Positions 36,470 to 44,791 of a DNA stretch of 64,000 bases are shown one piece after another (positions within the stretch are counted from its first letter, which is position 1; the number at the start of each line of letters is the position of its first letter). Under the pieces are notes generated by a model. That model did no database searches. It saw only the letters and a list, made by a program, of their open reading frames with translations, and was not told where the DNA came from. The position numbers were made by a program, and so were the translations under genes. The stretch comes from Alphaproteobacteria bacterium. GTDB lineage: Bacteria > Pseudomonadota > Alphaproteobacteria > Caulobacterales > Aquidulcibacteraceae. The DNA lies in NCBI GenBank assembly GCA_018969015.1, contig JAGWZE010000001.1, positions 62,001 through 126,000 of the forward strand, written 5' to 3'.

Positions 36470-36907
36470 CTAGAGGAACGGCGTGCGCGGATTGGAGATG
36501 ATCTTCCTCCGCAGCACCTGCCCCGCGCCATAGACGCAGCGCACGAGGAGCCAGGCCCCGAGCGCGAGCTTGGCGTACCACGACGCCGCGATCAGGAACG
36601 GAAGGAACGTCAGAAGCGAAAGCAGCGTCCAGAAGGCGCCGGTGATGACGATCGTGCGCAGGCCGAACTCGTGGTGGGACCGAATCCAGGCGGGGCCCTC
36701 GTCGCGGCGGCCCGCCGCGATCACCACGGCGGCGATGCCGAGCGCGAAGCCGGCGAGGTCGGCGAAGGGCCGCCCGGACAGGAACAGCGCGAACGCGCCG
36801 ACGCCAAGGGCGTAGACGGCCAGCGCCGGACCGCGCAGGTCCGGGCCTTTGGGGGCAGGCGGGCGCCGAGGCCCGGGAAATCTGGTGACGTTGTTCGGCT
36901 GCGACAT
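36470..36907 (-). CDS. Small integral membrane protein (DUF4870/COG3671-like)
   Basis: A 145-residue protein from MSQPNNVTRF. A Pro-rich polar N-terminus of about 28 residues precedes four hydrophobic segments. The central stretch AWIRSHHEFGLRTIVITGAF resembles the helix pair of small conserved membrane proteins of the DUF4870/COG3671 type. An alternative start at 36946 adds 13 residues. Function unknown. It converges with the small protein at 36151, 7 bases apart. Confidence 0.72.
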   Translation of the reverse strand: MSQPNNVTRFPGPRRPPAPKGPDLRGPALAVYALGVGAFALFLSGRPFADLAGFALGIAAVVIAAGRRDEGPAWIRSHHEFGLRTIVITGAFWTLLSLLTFLPFLIAASWYAKLALGAWLLVRCVYGAGQVLRRKIISNPRTPFL

Positions 36908-37062
36908 GGACGCTTCTGGACCCGGGCCGCGCAGGGGCGCGGCCATCTCTCTCGTCTAACCCAGCGCGGGCGACTTGGGCGCCCCGGTTCGCCGATTCGG
37001 CCCCGTCCGGGTCGTGGTCCTGAGAAGTGTTTGTTCGCCCGTCGGGTGGACCGGGTCGCAAA

Positions 37063-38232
37063 ATGAGGTATGTGGGGCCGATCGAACGCCCAGGAGCCCG
37101 CGTGGTCCCCGCCCCGCCCGACGAAGATCCCAAGCGCATCATGATCGTCACCGACGCCTGGGAGCCCCAGGTGAACGGCGTGGTGCGGACGCTGTCGCGG
37201 GTCACGGCGGAACTGCGCGCCATGGGCTGCGAGGTCGAGATCGTCTCGCCGTCGGACGGCTACAAAACGGTTCCGCTCATTACATACAGCGAGATCAAGC
37301 TGGCCTTGTGGGCGCGCGACAGCGTGGAGGAGCGGTTCAAGAGCTTCGCGCCGGACGCCGTGCACATCGCGACCGAAGGCCCGCTGGGCTGGTTCGCGCG
37401 CAATGTCTGCCTGGAGCACAAGTTCCCCTTCACGACGAGCTACCACACGCAGTTCCCCGAATACGTGCATGCGCGCTTCTGGTGGATCCCGCTGATGGCC
37501 GGCTATCGCTATATGCGCGCCTTCCACGACAAGAGCGGCCGAGTGATGGTGGCGACGCCGACCATGATGACCATGCTGCAGCGGCGCGGGTTCAAGAACA
37601 TCACGGCCTGGAGCCGCGGCGTCGACACCGAGATGTTCCACCCCGACAAGCGCGGGATCGACGGCGGCGTCTATCCGGATCTGCCGCGGCCCGTGTTTGT
37701 GTATGTCGGCCGCGTGGCGGTCGAGAAGAACATCGAGGAGTTCCTCGCGCTCGATCTGCCGGGAACGAAGGTGGTGGTGGGCGACGGGCCGCAGCGCGAA
37801 GACTTGATGGCCAAGTACCCCGAGGCGGTGTTTCCCGGCGCCAAGTTCGGCGACGAGTTGGCGCGCTATTTTGCCGACGCCGACGTGTTCGTGTTCCCCA
37901 GCCGCACCGACACGTTCGGTCTCGTCATTCTCGAGGCGATGGCGACGGGAACGCCGGTGGCCGGCCTCGTCGCGCCCGGCCCGCAGGACATCATCCCCGG
38001 CTCGGGCGCGGGCGCCGTGAACGACGATCTGGCGATCGCCTGCCGCGAAGCGCTGACGATGGATCGCGTGGCCACCCGCGCCTATGCGGAGAAATTCTCG
38101 TGGCGCGCCTGCGCCGAGGAGTTCCGGCGCAACCTGCAGCCGCTGCCGAAGCCGGAGAAGAAGCGCTTCTGGCGCCGCCTCAAGCTGCGCGGCCTGCGGC
38201 GCAAACGGAAAGCGCCGATCCCGTCGCTGTAG
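37063..38232 (+). CDS. GT4-family glycosyltransferase
   Basis: A 389-residue GT-B enzyme. The N-terminal acceptor domain opens with IMIVTDAWEPQVNGVVRTLS, like sulfolipid- or mannosyl-lipid synthases. The C-terminal donor domain carries VFVYVGRVAVEKNIEEFL and the E-x7-E motif in SRTDTFGLVILEAMATGTPV. The basic C-terminus KKRFWRRLKLRGLRRKRK suggests contact with the inner face of the membrane. The acceptor is probably a lipid or glycan, which is inference. The ATG at 37063 is used; GTG 37027 would add 12 residues. Confidence 0.92.
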   Translation: MRYVGPIERPGARVVPAPPDEDPKRIMIVTDAWEPQVNGVVRTLSRVTAELRAMGCEVEIVSPSDGYKTVPLITYSEIKLALWARDSVEERFKSFAPDAVHIATEGPLGWFARNVCLEHKFPFTTSYHTQFPEYVHARFWWIPLMAGYRYMRAFHDKSGRVMVATPTMMTMLQRRGFKNITAWSRGVDTEMFHPDKRGIDGGVYPDLPRPVFVYVGRVAVEKNIEEFLALDLPGTKVVVGDGPQREDLMAKYPEAVFPGAKFGDELARYFADADVFVFPSRTDTFGLVILEAMATGTPVAGLVAPGPQDIIPGSGAGAVNDDLAIACREALTMDRVATRAYAEKFSWRACAEEFRRNLQPLPKPEKKRFWRRLKLRGLRRKRKAPIPSL

Positions 38233-38268
38233 GGGTGAGCGAGGCGAGGTCTTGAATGCGCCGCGCCC

Positions 38269-38356
38269 GTCATCCTCGGCCGAGCACAGCGAGGTCGGGG
38301 ATCCAGAGGTCGGGCTGGGATTCTGGATCCCCGTCGCCTGCGGCGACGAGGATGAC
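38269..38356. repeat. Palindromic intergenic repeat, family A, copy 4
   Basis: Arms GTCATCCTCG (38269-38278) and CGAGGATGAC (38347-38356), with GGGGATCCAGAG and TTCTGGATCCCC as the inner pair. It lies between the convergent glycosyltransferase and pstA genes. The family is best preserved here and at 31093. Confidence 0.88.
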
Positions 38357-38379
38357 GCCGGCTGGCGGGTGAGTTCTCC

Positions 38380-39396
38380 CTACCAGCGGATCTTCTTGCG
38401 CATGCGATAGCGCAGCCAAATCGCCGTTCCGTTGAGAAGCAGCGTGATGATCAGCAGCACGATGCCGGCCGCGGCGGCGTTCTGCTGGAACTCCGCCTCG
38501 GGGCGACCCGTCCAGTTGAACATCTGCATGGGCATGACGGTGAAGAGCTGGTTCAGCCAGCCCTGATCGCCGAACGGCATCCAGGACGCGAGCATGTCCC
38601 CGCTCGTCAGGATGTGTTCGTTGCCCGCCTCGTCATAGACCGGCATGCCGACATCACCCGGACCGATGAACGGCAGGAAGGCCACGAACGTGGGCACGCC
38701 GATGACGATGAGCGGCGCCGTTTCCCCGAGCGCGCGCGACAGGCCAATGATGACGCCGGTGACGACGCCCGGCGTCGCATAGGGCAGCACGTGATGCGAC
38801 GTGGTCTGCCACTTCGTGGCGCCGACCGAGAGCGCGGCTTCGCGGATGCCCTGCGGCACGCCGCGCACCGCTTCGCGCGTCGCGACGATGATGACGGGCA
38901 GGATCAGCAGCGCAAGCGTGAGGCCGGCGGTGAGGACTGTCTGGCCCATCTTGAACTGGTAGACGAAGAGACCGAGGCCCAGCAGGCCGTAGACGATCGA
39001 CGGCACGCCCGCGAGATTGTTGACGGTGATCTCGATGACGTCCGTCACCGGATTCTTCGGCGCGTACTCTTCGAGATAGATCGCGGCCATCACGCCGAGC
39101 GGAATGGCGATCAGCGCCGTCGTCACGATGACGAGGATCGAGCCGACCCACGCCGAGAGGATGCCCGCGGTGGCGGCGTCCGGCGACGGGAAGCTCAGGA
39201 AGAACTCCGGCGTGAGCTTGCCCTGCGCGCGCAGGAACAGGCCCGTGACGAGCGAGGCCAGCACCGCAAGGCCGATCGTGGTGGCGAGCAGGCCCCAGAA
39301 CACGAACGTGGAGTCCGCGAACTTGCGGCGCTCCAGATTCTCCGGCGCGGTGAACGTCTCGCGCGCGGCGGGGGGCGCTTCGGCGGCGGACATCAA
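38380..39396 (-). CDS. pstA: Phosphate ABC transporter permease PstA
   Basis: A 338-residue inner-membrane permease of the high-affinity phosphate importer. Six membrane segments are visible, with the EAA-loop region AVRGVPQGIREAALSVGATKW for contact with PstB. A longer polar insert occurs between residues about 245 and 285 (GDVGMPVYDEAGNEHIL), facing the periplasm. It overlaps pstC by four bases (ATGA). pstB and phoU do not follow; the next gene is convergent. Confidence 0.95.
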   Translation of the reverse strand: MMSAAEAPPAARETFTAPENLERRKFADSTFVFWGLLATTIGLAVLASLVTGLFLRAQGKLTPEFFLSFPSPDAATAGILSAWVGSILVIVTTALIAIPLGVMAAIYLEEYAPKNPVTDVIEITVNNLAGVPSIVYGLLGLGLFVYQFKMGQTVLTAGLTLALLILPVIIVATREAVRGVPQGIREAALSVGATKWQTTSHHVLPYATPGVVTGVIIGLSRALGETAPLIVIGVPTFVAFLPFIGPGDVGMPVYDEAGNEHILTSGDMLASWMPFGDQGWLNQLFTVMPMQMFNWTGRPEAEFQQNAAAAGIVLLIITLLLNGTAIWLRYRMRKKIRW

Positions 39397-40301
39397 TAGG
39401 CCTCGCGATATTTGCGGTTGAGCCAGAAGGCGACGAGGTTGAACACCAGCGTCAGCGCCAGGAGCGAGAGCCCCGCGGCGTAGATCGAGTAGTACTCGAG
39501 CGACTTGTGGGGCAGATCGCCTTTCGCGACCTGCGCGATGTAGGCGGTGATCGTCGCGGCCGGCTGTGTCGGATCGAGCGTGAGGTTGGGCTGCTGGCCG
39601 CCGGCGATGGCGACGACCATCGTCTCGCCCACCGCGCGCGACATGCCGAGCACGAAGGCGCCGGCGATCCCGGAGAAGGCCGCGGGCGTGACCACGCCGA
39701 ACGCCGTTTCGAGCCGCGTCGCGCCCATGGCGAAGGCGCCTTCGCGCAGCGCGTTCGGCACCGCGCGCATCGCATCTTCGGAAACCGAGGCGATGTAGGG
39801 AATGATCAGGATGCCGATGACGAGGCCGGCCGAGAGGATGTTGAAGCTCGGCAGGTCGGGAATGATCTGCTTGAGCATCGGCGTCACGAATTGCAGCGCG
39901 AAGTAGCCGAAGATGACGGTAGGCACGCCGGCCAGAAGCTCGAGGATCGGCTTGATGGTTTCACGCGCCCGCGGACTCGCGAACTCGGAAAGATAGATCG
40001 CCACGAGGAGGCCGACGGGGACGGCGAGGGTCAGCGCCACGAGCGTGGCGACGAGCGTTCCCGCGAGCAGCGGCGCGATCCCGTAGCGCGGGTTCTCGAA
40101 GAGCGGCGTCCATTCCGTGTCGGTCAGGAAGGTGCTGATCGGCACCTGCGCGAAGAAGTGGAACGAGCCTTCCAGGAGGACGTAGAGGATCGCCGCCGTG
40201 ATGACGATCGACGCCGCAGCGGCGACGAACAAGACAGCCTCGATCGCGGCTTCGCCGATGCGAAGCTGGCGTTTCGTGAAGTCCCTCGGCTTGCCCGCCA
40301 T
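39393..40301 (-). CDS. pstC: Phosphate ABC transporter permease PstC
   Basis: A 302-residue partner permease with six membrane segments and the EAA-type loop AMRAVPNALREGAFAMGATR. The family signature ELLAGVPTVIFGYFALQFV is at about residues 121-139. The N-terminus is polar (MAGKPRDFTKRQLRIGEAA). Translation is coupled to pstA. Between it and pstS is a terminator-like hairpin, so it should be expressed at a lower level than pstS. Confidence 0.95.
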   Translation of the reverse strand: MAGKPRDFTKRQLRIGEAAIEAVLFVAAAASIVITAAILYVLLEGSFHFFAQVPISTFLTDTEWTPLFENPRYGIAPLLAGTLVATLVALTLAVPVGLLVAIYLSEFASPRARETIKPILELLAGVPTVIFGYFALQFVTPMLKQIIPDLPSFNILSAGLVIGILIIPYIASVSEDAMRAVPNALREGAFAMGATRLETAFGVVTPAAFSGIAGAFVLGMSRAVGETMVVAIAGGQQPNLTLDPTQPAATITAYIAQVAKGDLPHKSLEYYSIYAAGLSLLALTLVFNLVAFWLNRKYREAY

Positions 40302-40326
40302 CGCGGCCTCTCCAGATCAGGAACGC

Positions 40327-40355
40327 AAAAGAGGCGGTCGCGCGGACCGCCTCTT
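40327..40355 (-). terminator. Intrinsic terminator/attenuator between pstS and pstC
   Basis: Read on the minus strand: an 11-bp stem, GAGGCGGTC paired with GACCGCCTC plus flanking A-T pairs, a short CGCGC loop and a TTTT tail. It sits 18-46 bases after the pstS stop. It probably stops most transcripts after pstS, or stabilises the pstS mRNA end, giving excess binding protein over permease. Confidence 0.78.
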
Positions 40356-40372
40356 CGCGCATGTCGACCAGC

Positions 40373-41407
40373 CTATTGCTGGACGGTCTTGACGAGCTTG
40401 CGGCCCAGGACTTCCTCGATCGAGGCGCCGATGTCGGCCTTGCCGCCGAAGGCGGTGCCGGCTTCGCGCTTCGTCACGCGCTGCTGATAGACCGCGTAGG
40501 CGTTCGCCGGCAACGGCACGTAGCCCGTCTTGGTGACGTAGGTCGAGGCGTTGGTGAGGTAGTGGGTCACGAAATCGGCGACCGGCTTTTTCTTCAGCGA
40601 CGCGACGTTGACGTAGATGAAGACCGGGCGCGCGAGCGGGACGTACTTGCCCGCCTTCACGGCGTCCGCCGTCGGGTACACGGGGCCCTGGCCGGCATTC
40701 ACCGCCAGGGCGCGGACCTTCGTCTTGTTCTGCTCGTAGTAGGCCATGCCGAAATAGCCGAGCGCGCCTTTGTCGCCGGCGACGCCCTGCACGAGGATGT
40801 TGTCATCCTCGGACGGCGTGTAGTCGGTGCGCGACGACTTCGCGACGCCCACGACCGCTTCGGTGAAGTAGTCGAACGTGCCCGAGGCCGTGCCCGGGCC
40901 GTACAGCGTCAGCGGGAGATCCGGATAGTTCGGCCCCAGCTGCTTCCAGTTCGTCAGACGACCCTGCGCCTGCGGCTGCCAGATCTTGCGCAGATCGGCG
41001 AGCGAGATTTCCTTCAGCGGGTTCGCCGGATTGACGACGACCGAGAGCGCGTCGAACGCGATCGGAACCTCGACATACTGCACGCCGGACGTGGCGCACG
41101 CCGCCATTTCCGACGCCGTGATCGGGCGCGAGGCGTTCTGCACGTCGGTCTCGCCGCGGCAGAATTTACGGAAGCCGCCGCCGGTGCCCGATTCGCCGAC
41201 CGTGACGCGCACCCGGCCGCCCATCGACGCCTGGTAGCCGCCGGCCGCGGCCTCGGTGATCGGGTAAACGGTGGACGAGCCGTCCGAGATGATCGTGAAG
41301 ACGCCGCGGCTCGCCTGGGCGTGCGCGGCGGACGAGAAGCCGAAAATCGCGAGGGCCGACGCGGCGATCGCCGCAGCCTTGCCGAACGTGCGAAGAGTAA
41401 TGGTCAC
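40373..41407 (-). CDS. pstS: Phosphate ABC transporter substrate-binding protein PstS
   Basis: A 344-residue periplasmic phosphate-binding protein with a Sec signal peptide (MTITLRTFGKAAAIAASALA..., cleavage after AHA). Phosphate-contact stretches are DGSSTVYPI near residue 42 and ESGTGGGFRKF near 72, with GPGTASGTFDYF further on. The start is a GTG at 41405-41407, chosen because AGGAGG lies six bases before it. A Pho box lies about 106 bases upstream. Genes pstC and pstA follow past the terminator-like hairpin. Confidence 0.95.
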   Translation of the reverse strand: MTITLRTFGKAAAIAASALAIFGFSSAAHAQASRGVFTIISDGSSTVYPITEAAAGGYQASMGGRVRVTVGESGTGGGFRKFCRGETDVQNASRPITASEMAACATSGVQYVEVPIAFDALSVVVNPANPLKEISLADLRKIWQPQAQGRLTNWKQLGPNYPDLPLTLYGPGTASGTFDYFTEAVVGVAKSSRTDYTPSEDDNILVQGVAGDKGALGYFGMAYYEQNKTKVRALAVNAGQGPVYPTADAVKAGKYVPLARPVFIYVNVASLKKKPVADFVTHYLTNASTYVTKTGYVPLPANAYAVYQQRVTKREAGTAFGGKADIGASIEEVLGRKLVKTVQQ

Positions 41408-41512
41408 GGGAAGCCTCCTGATGCCCGCCCCCGGAGGGCGGGCGCGTGCCGGGAGCCGCTGACGCGCTCCCTTGCCCCGCGCAGGCACATAGAACGGCCG
41501 CGTTTAACCGAC

Positions 41513-41541
41513 GCGACAGTTCGATGACAGATTTGCGACAA
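41513..41541 (-). promoter_or_regulatory. Pho box upstream of pstS
   Basis: Reading on the minus strand there are three 7-mers, TTGTCGC, CTGTCAT and CTGTCGC, with 4-base spacers, giving an 11-bp period. The middle and last match the PhoB consensus (CTGTCAT, 4 bases, CTGTCAT) with two mismatches in the last. The position before pstS and near a phosphate-type porin makes PhoB control of pstS very likely. Confidence 0.82.
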
Positions 41542-41552
41542 CGCGAGCTTGA

Positions 41553-41581
41553 ACGAAGAGCGGCGGGCCGAAGCCCGCCGC
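41553..41581 (-). terminator. Intrinsic terminator of the porin gene
   Basis: On the minus strand, GCGGCGGGC and GCCCGCCGC form a 9-bp stem around a TTCG tetraloop (41560-41581), followed by TCTTCGTT. It begins 8 bases beyond the porin stop and abuts the Pho box of pstS, so it insulates pstS from read-through. Confidence 0.75.
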
Positions 41582-41588
41582 CGTGTGG

Positions 41589-42956
41589 TTAGAAGTCGTA
41601 CTGGGCGCGGAACTGCAGCACGTCGGACGAACCGTCTCGCCGCGTGGTGGCCGTCACGTTGCCGCCGCGCACGTCGGACGTGGCGTACTGGCCCGAGAAC
41701 TTCACGAACTCCACCGGTTGCCACGCGACGACCGCACCGACCGTGCTCTGCACGCCGCCACAGACGGCCGAGCCCGCCGTCGACGTCGCGCCGGTGATGC
41801 AGGCGCCGCCGCCGTCCTTGAGGTCGAGCACGTCGTAGCGCACGCCGACCTGCCACAGCCCCGGCCCGCCCTGATCCAGCGGACGCTTGGGCGCCAGGCG
41901 ACGGAACTCGCCCTGACGCAGCGTGCGCGACTCGCCGGTGATCTGCCAGAAGGCGTCCACGAAGCCGCCCTGGAAGGTGTAGTCGCGACCGGTGAGGAAC
42001 TGCGTCGCGTTCAACGTCGCGTACTCGGCATGAACGCCGATGGGACCGCGGATATAGGCGAACTCGCCCCACAGCGTCGTATCGTCGATGAAGCCGGCAT
42101 TGTTGAACGCCGTGGCGTTGCCGAGCGTGCCGGTCTGGAGGCCGGTGTTCAGTACGGCGTTGGCGAAGTTGCTGCCGGCCGGCCGCGCCGAATAGTTCAG
42201 CAGGGCGTCGTCACGCTGGTCGCGATAGCGGATGCCGGCGCCCAGATGGAGAATGTGTGCGCCGGACGGCGTCACCTCGAAGATCGGCGCATAGGTGCCG
42301 CGCGCGCCGATGGCATAGGCTTCCGAACCGTTCGACGACGCGGTTCCCGGCGTTGCGCGGCCGGGCGTTTCGGAGGTGTTGATCGAATCCCCGAAGGCGC
42401 CGACGTCGAACGTCCACTGGGGCCCGGCCATTTTCCACGTCAGACCGAAACGGCGCTCGCCGAGCGCGAAGGCGTTGGCGTAGGCGGCGCGCTCGTTGAA
42501 GAGGTTGACCGGATCGGAGGTGACTTCATCGAGAACGGCGATCGTCTTCTGGTTGCCGAGGACCAGGGATCCCTTCTTGCCCACATATTCGAGGAACAGG
42601 TCCTGCCACTGCGACGTGCCGCGGTTCAGTTCGATTTCCGCGCGGTAGCGGAACTTGGAGCTCATCTTGCCTTCCGCCCCGAGGCGGACGCGGCGGGATG
42701 CGGTGCGCTGGAAGTCTTCGTCTGCGGTGGCGCCCTGATAGTCCGACTGGACGCTGTAGGCGTCGACTTGGACGCGACCGCGGACCTTGAATTCGAACGC
42801 CGTATCGCCGCTCGTGAACCGCGGCGAGGGCGAAAAGCTGGGCGGCGGCGGTGGCGGCGGCGGAGGCGGCGGAGAGGCGGCCTGGGCGGCGCTGGCCCCG
42901 GCGGCGACGGCCAAGGCGGCGAGTGCTGCGCCACGGAACGGATTGATGACCCGCAT
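41589..42956 (-). CDS. Phosphate-selective porin O/P-type outer-membrane porin
   Basis: A 455-residue outer-membrane protein of the OprO/OprP type. Signal peptide to about residue 27 (AAQA), then a run of eleven prolines after AASP, then the barrel, ending in the outer-membrane signature Phe (FRAQYDF). The AFEFKVRGRVQVDA and SSKFRYRAEIELN strands match the family start. The start is ATG 42956 with GAGGT; an ATG five codons upstream is an alternative. The link to phosphate is supported by pstSCA next to it. Its upstream region holds a degenerate Pho-like repeat. Confidence 0.88.
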   Translation of the reverse strand: MRVINPFRGAALAALAVAAGASAAQAASPPPPPPPPPPPSFSPSPRFTSGDTAFEFKVRGRVQVDAYSVQSDYQGATADEDFQRTASRRVRLGAEGKMSSKFRYRAEIELNRGTSQWQDLFLEYVGKKGSLVLGNQKTIAVLDEVTSDPVNLFNERAAYANAFALGERRFGLTWKMAGPQWTFDVGAFGDSINTSETPGRATPGTASSNGSEAYAIGARGTYAPIFEVTPSGAHILHLGAGIRYRDQRDDALLNYSARPAGSNFANAVLNTGLQTGTLGNATAFNNAGFIDDTTLWGEFAYIRGPIGVHAEYATLNATQFLTGRDYTFQGGFVDAFWQITGESRTLRQGEFRRLAPKRPLDQGGPGLWQVGVRYDVLDLKDGGGACITGATSTAGSAVCGGVQSTVGAVVAWQPVEFVKFSGQYATSDVRGGNVTATTRRDGSSDVLQFRAQYDF

Positions 42957-43031
42957 TTCGATACCTCGCAACGAGACTATCTCCAGCCCGGCCTAATCGC
43001 CGGCAAGGCTGGGCACTCCTACGTCCGCCGG

Positions 43032-43059
43032 ATGACGGCCGGCGACGGTGATGCGACGG
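43032..43059 (-). promoter_or_regulatory. Degenerate Pho-box-like repeat upstream of the porin gene
   Basis: On the minus strand three 7-mers occur, CCGTCGC, CCGTCGC and CCGTCAT, starting 11 and 10 bases apart. They differ from CTGTCAT in one to three positions but keep the core GTC and the spacing of the pstS Pho box. The site is about 76-103 bases before the porin start. It could be a low-affinity PhoB site. Confidence 0.42.
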
Positions 43060-43079
43060 TTCGATAACCATTGCGTTAA

Positions 43080-43455
43080 AGGCCTGCGACCGGCCGCCTT
43101 GCGCCTAAAAGGCCCCGCAAAAGCCGATGCCCGGCACGCGGCCGGCGCGCATTTGGGGCGGGCGGGGCCCGGGGCGAATTTTTCTCTTTACAAGCCGGGC
43201 AGTGCTCCCTATTTCGCGCTTCACCGGCGGACCTGGAAACAGCGTCCACTAACGTACCCCTCGGCCCAGGCCACACGGGACCGACCCTCCGGAAGGAAGG
43301 CACGGCCCCGGCGTAAGCTCCCGAACGAGCCCCCTCAGGGCAGACGACGGCGAAGGGTGCGGACCTGACATAGGCATGTCCGACTAACGCCGGCCTGGGT
43401 TTGAAATCGCTGCACGGGATTGACCGCGCAGCCTCGTTTCGAGGGGGAGCGCCGG
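43080..43455 (+). other. Long leader of the decarboxylase gene, candidate speF-type RNA
   Basis: The 499-base gap at 42957-43455 holds no gene. The half nearest the decarboxylase would be its 5' leader. Ornithine decarboxylase genes in alphaproteobacteria are often preceded by the conserved speF RNA motif, so this is where it should be sought. Visible elements are a small hairpin (CGGAC and GTCCG, 43360-43382) overlapping a three-codon open frame Met-Ser-Asp at 43376-43387, and an AT-rich patch at 43178-43191. I cannot confirm the motif by eye. Confidence 0.35.
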
Positions 43456-44718
43456 ATGGATTCCATCCACACGCCCGCTTTCGCGACTCCGGCAGACGCC
43501 GTTCGCGCTCTGGCCCCGGAAGGGCCGGTAGCGATTGCGCGTCCGCACCGCGTGAAAGCCGCGGCCGATTGGTTCAAAGCCAATCTGCCGGCCGACATCT
43601 TCTACGCCGTCAAGGCGAACCCTTCCTCCTGGGCGCTCGATGCGCTCTGGGCGGCTGGCGTTCGCGGGTTCGACGTCGCCTCGGAAGCCGAGGTGAAGCT
43701 CGTCGCCGAGCGGTTCGGGCCGGAGGCGAAGCTCGCCTTCATGCACCCGGTGAAGTCGCGCCGCGCGATCGGCCGCGCCTACCACGACTACGGCGTGCGC
43801 ACCTTCGTGCTCGACTGCGAAGAGGAGCTCGCGAAGATCCTCGACGAAACGAACGGCGCGAAGGACCTCACGCTGATCGTGCGCCTCGCCGTCTCGAACG
43901 ACGGCGCGTCGCTGCCGCTCGCCGCCAAGTTCGGCGCGACGCCCGACGTCGCCGCCACGCTGCTGCGCAAGGCGCGCGGCGCGACGGAAGAGCTCATGGG
44001 CGTGTCGTTCCATGTCGGCTCGCAGTGCATGCGCCCGGTCGCCTACACGGCGGCGATGATGGAGGCGAACCGCGCCATCATCCGCGCCGGCGTGCTCGTC
44101 GACGTCGTCGATGTCGGCGGGGGCTTTCCGGCCCGCTATCCCGGCATGGAGCCGCCGCCGATGGACGCGTACGTCCGTGAGATCACGGCGGCGTTCGAAC
44201 GCATGTTCGTCGCGCAGAACGCCCAGCTGTGGGCGGAGCCCGGCCGCGCGCTCGTCGCGGAAGCCGGCTCGATCGTCACGCGCGTCGACCTGCGCAAGGA
44301 CGACGCGCTTTATCTGAACGACGGCGCCTACGGGAACCTGTTCGACGCGACGCACGTGAAGTGGCCCTTCCCGGTGAAGCTGCTGCGCGACGGCGGCTCG
44401 GCCGCCAAGACCGCGCCGTTCCGCTTCTACGGCCCGACCTGCGACTCGATCGACGCCGCCCAAGGCCCGTTCGAGCTGCCGGCCGACGTGCGCGAAGGCG
44501 ATCACATCGAGATCGGCATGCTCGGCGCGTACGGCGTGGCGATGGCGACGCGCTTCAACGGCTTCGGCGACACCGCGACGGTGCTCTCGGCCGATGCGCC
44601 GTGGCCGTCGATGTTCGGCGCGGCGGAAGCCAAGCCGGCCGTCGATCAGGTCGCGGAGCAGCCGGGCGTCGTGCGCATGGCCGACCGCAAGCGCTCGTCC
44701 AAGCCGCGCCGGAAGTAA
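43456..44718 (+). CDS. PLP-dependent ornithine/lysine decarboxylase
   Basis: A 420-residue fold-type III (alanine-racemase-like) decarboxylase, making putrescine from ornithine (or cadaverine from lysine). The PLP lysine is Lys53 in FYAVKANP. The substrate-face cysteine is Cys329 in GPTCDSID; VGSQ, VDVGGGFP and EPGRALVAEA for PLP-phosphate binding are intact. The start is ATG 43456, preceded by GAGGGGGAGC; the basic C-terminal tail KRSSKPRRK is unusual. The gene lies two genes upstream of a deoxyhypusine-synthase-like enzyme, so a polyamine route is likely. A strong terminator follows. Confidence 0.92.
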   Translation: MDSIHTPAFATPADAVRALAPEGPVAIARPHRVKAAADWFKANLPADIFYAVKANPSSWALDALWAAGVRGFDVASEAEVKLVAERFGPEAKLAFMHPVKSRRAIGRAYHDYGVRTFVLDCEEELAKILDETNGAKDLTLIVRLAVSNDGASLPLAAKFGATPDVAATLLRKARGATEELMGVSFHVGSQCMRPVAYTAAMMEANRAIIRAGVLVDVVDVGGGFPARYPGMEPPPMDAYVREITAAFERMFVAQNAQLWAEPGRALVAEAGSIVTRVDLRKDDALYLNDGAYGNLFDATHVKWPFPVKLLRDGGSAAKTAPFRFYGPTCDSIDAAQGPFELPADVREGDHIEIGMLGAYGVAMATRFNGFGDTATVLSADAPWPSMFGAAEAKPAVDQVAEQPGVVRMADRKRSSKPRRK

Positions 44719-44736
44719 TCCTGCCCATCTTCGGCG

Positions 44737-44780
44737 ACGGCCGCGCGGGGGCGCTCTCCCCCCGCGCGGCCGTTTCTGTT
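44737..44780 (+). terminator. Strong intrinsic terminator after the decarboxylase gene
   Basis: A 14-bp stem, ACGGCCGCGCGGGG at 44737-44750 and CCCCGCGCGGCCGT at 44760-44773, followed by TTCTGTT. It lies 18 bases after the decarboxylase stop and just before the Uma2 start, so the two genes are separate units. Confidence 0.85.
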
Positions 44781-44791
44781 AGGTTCTCCCC

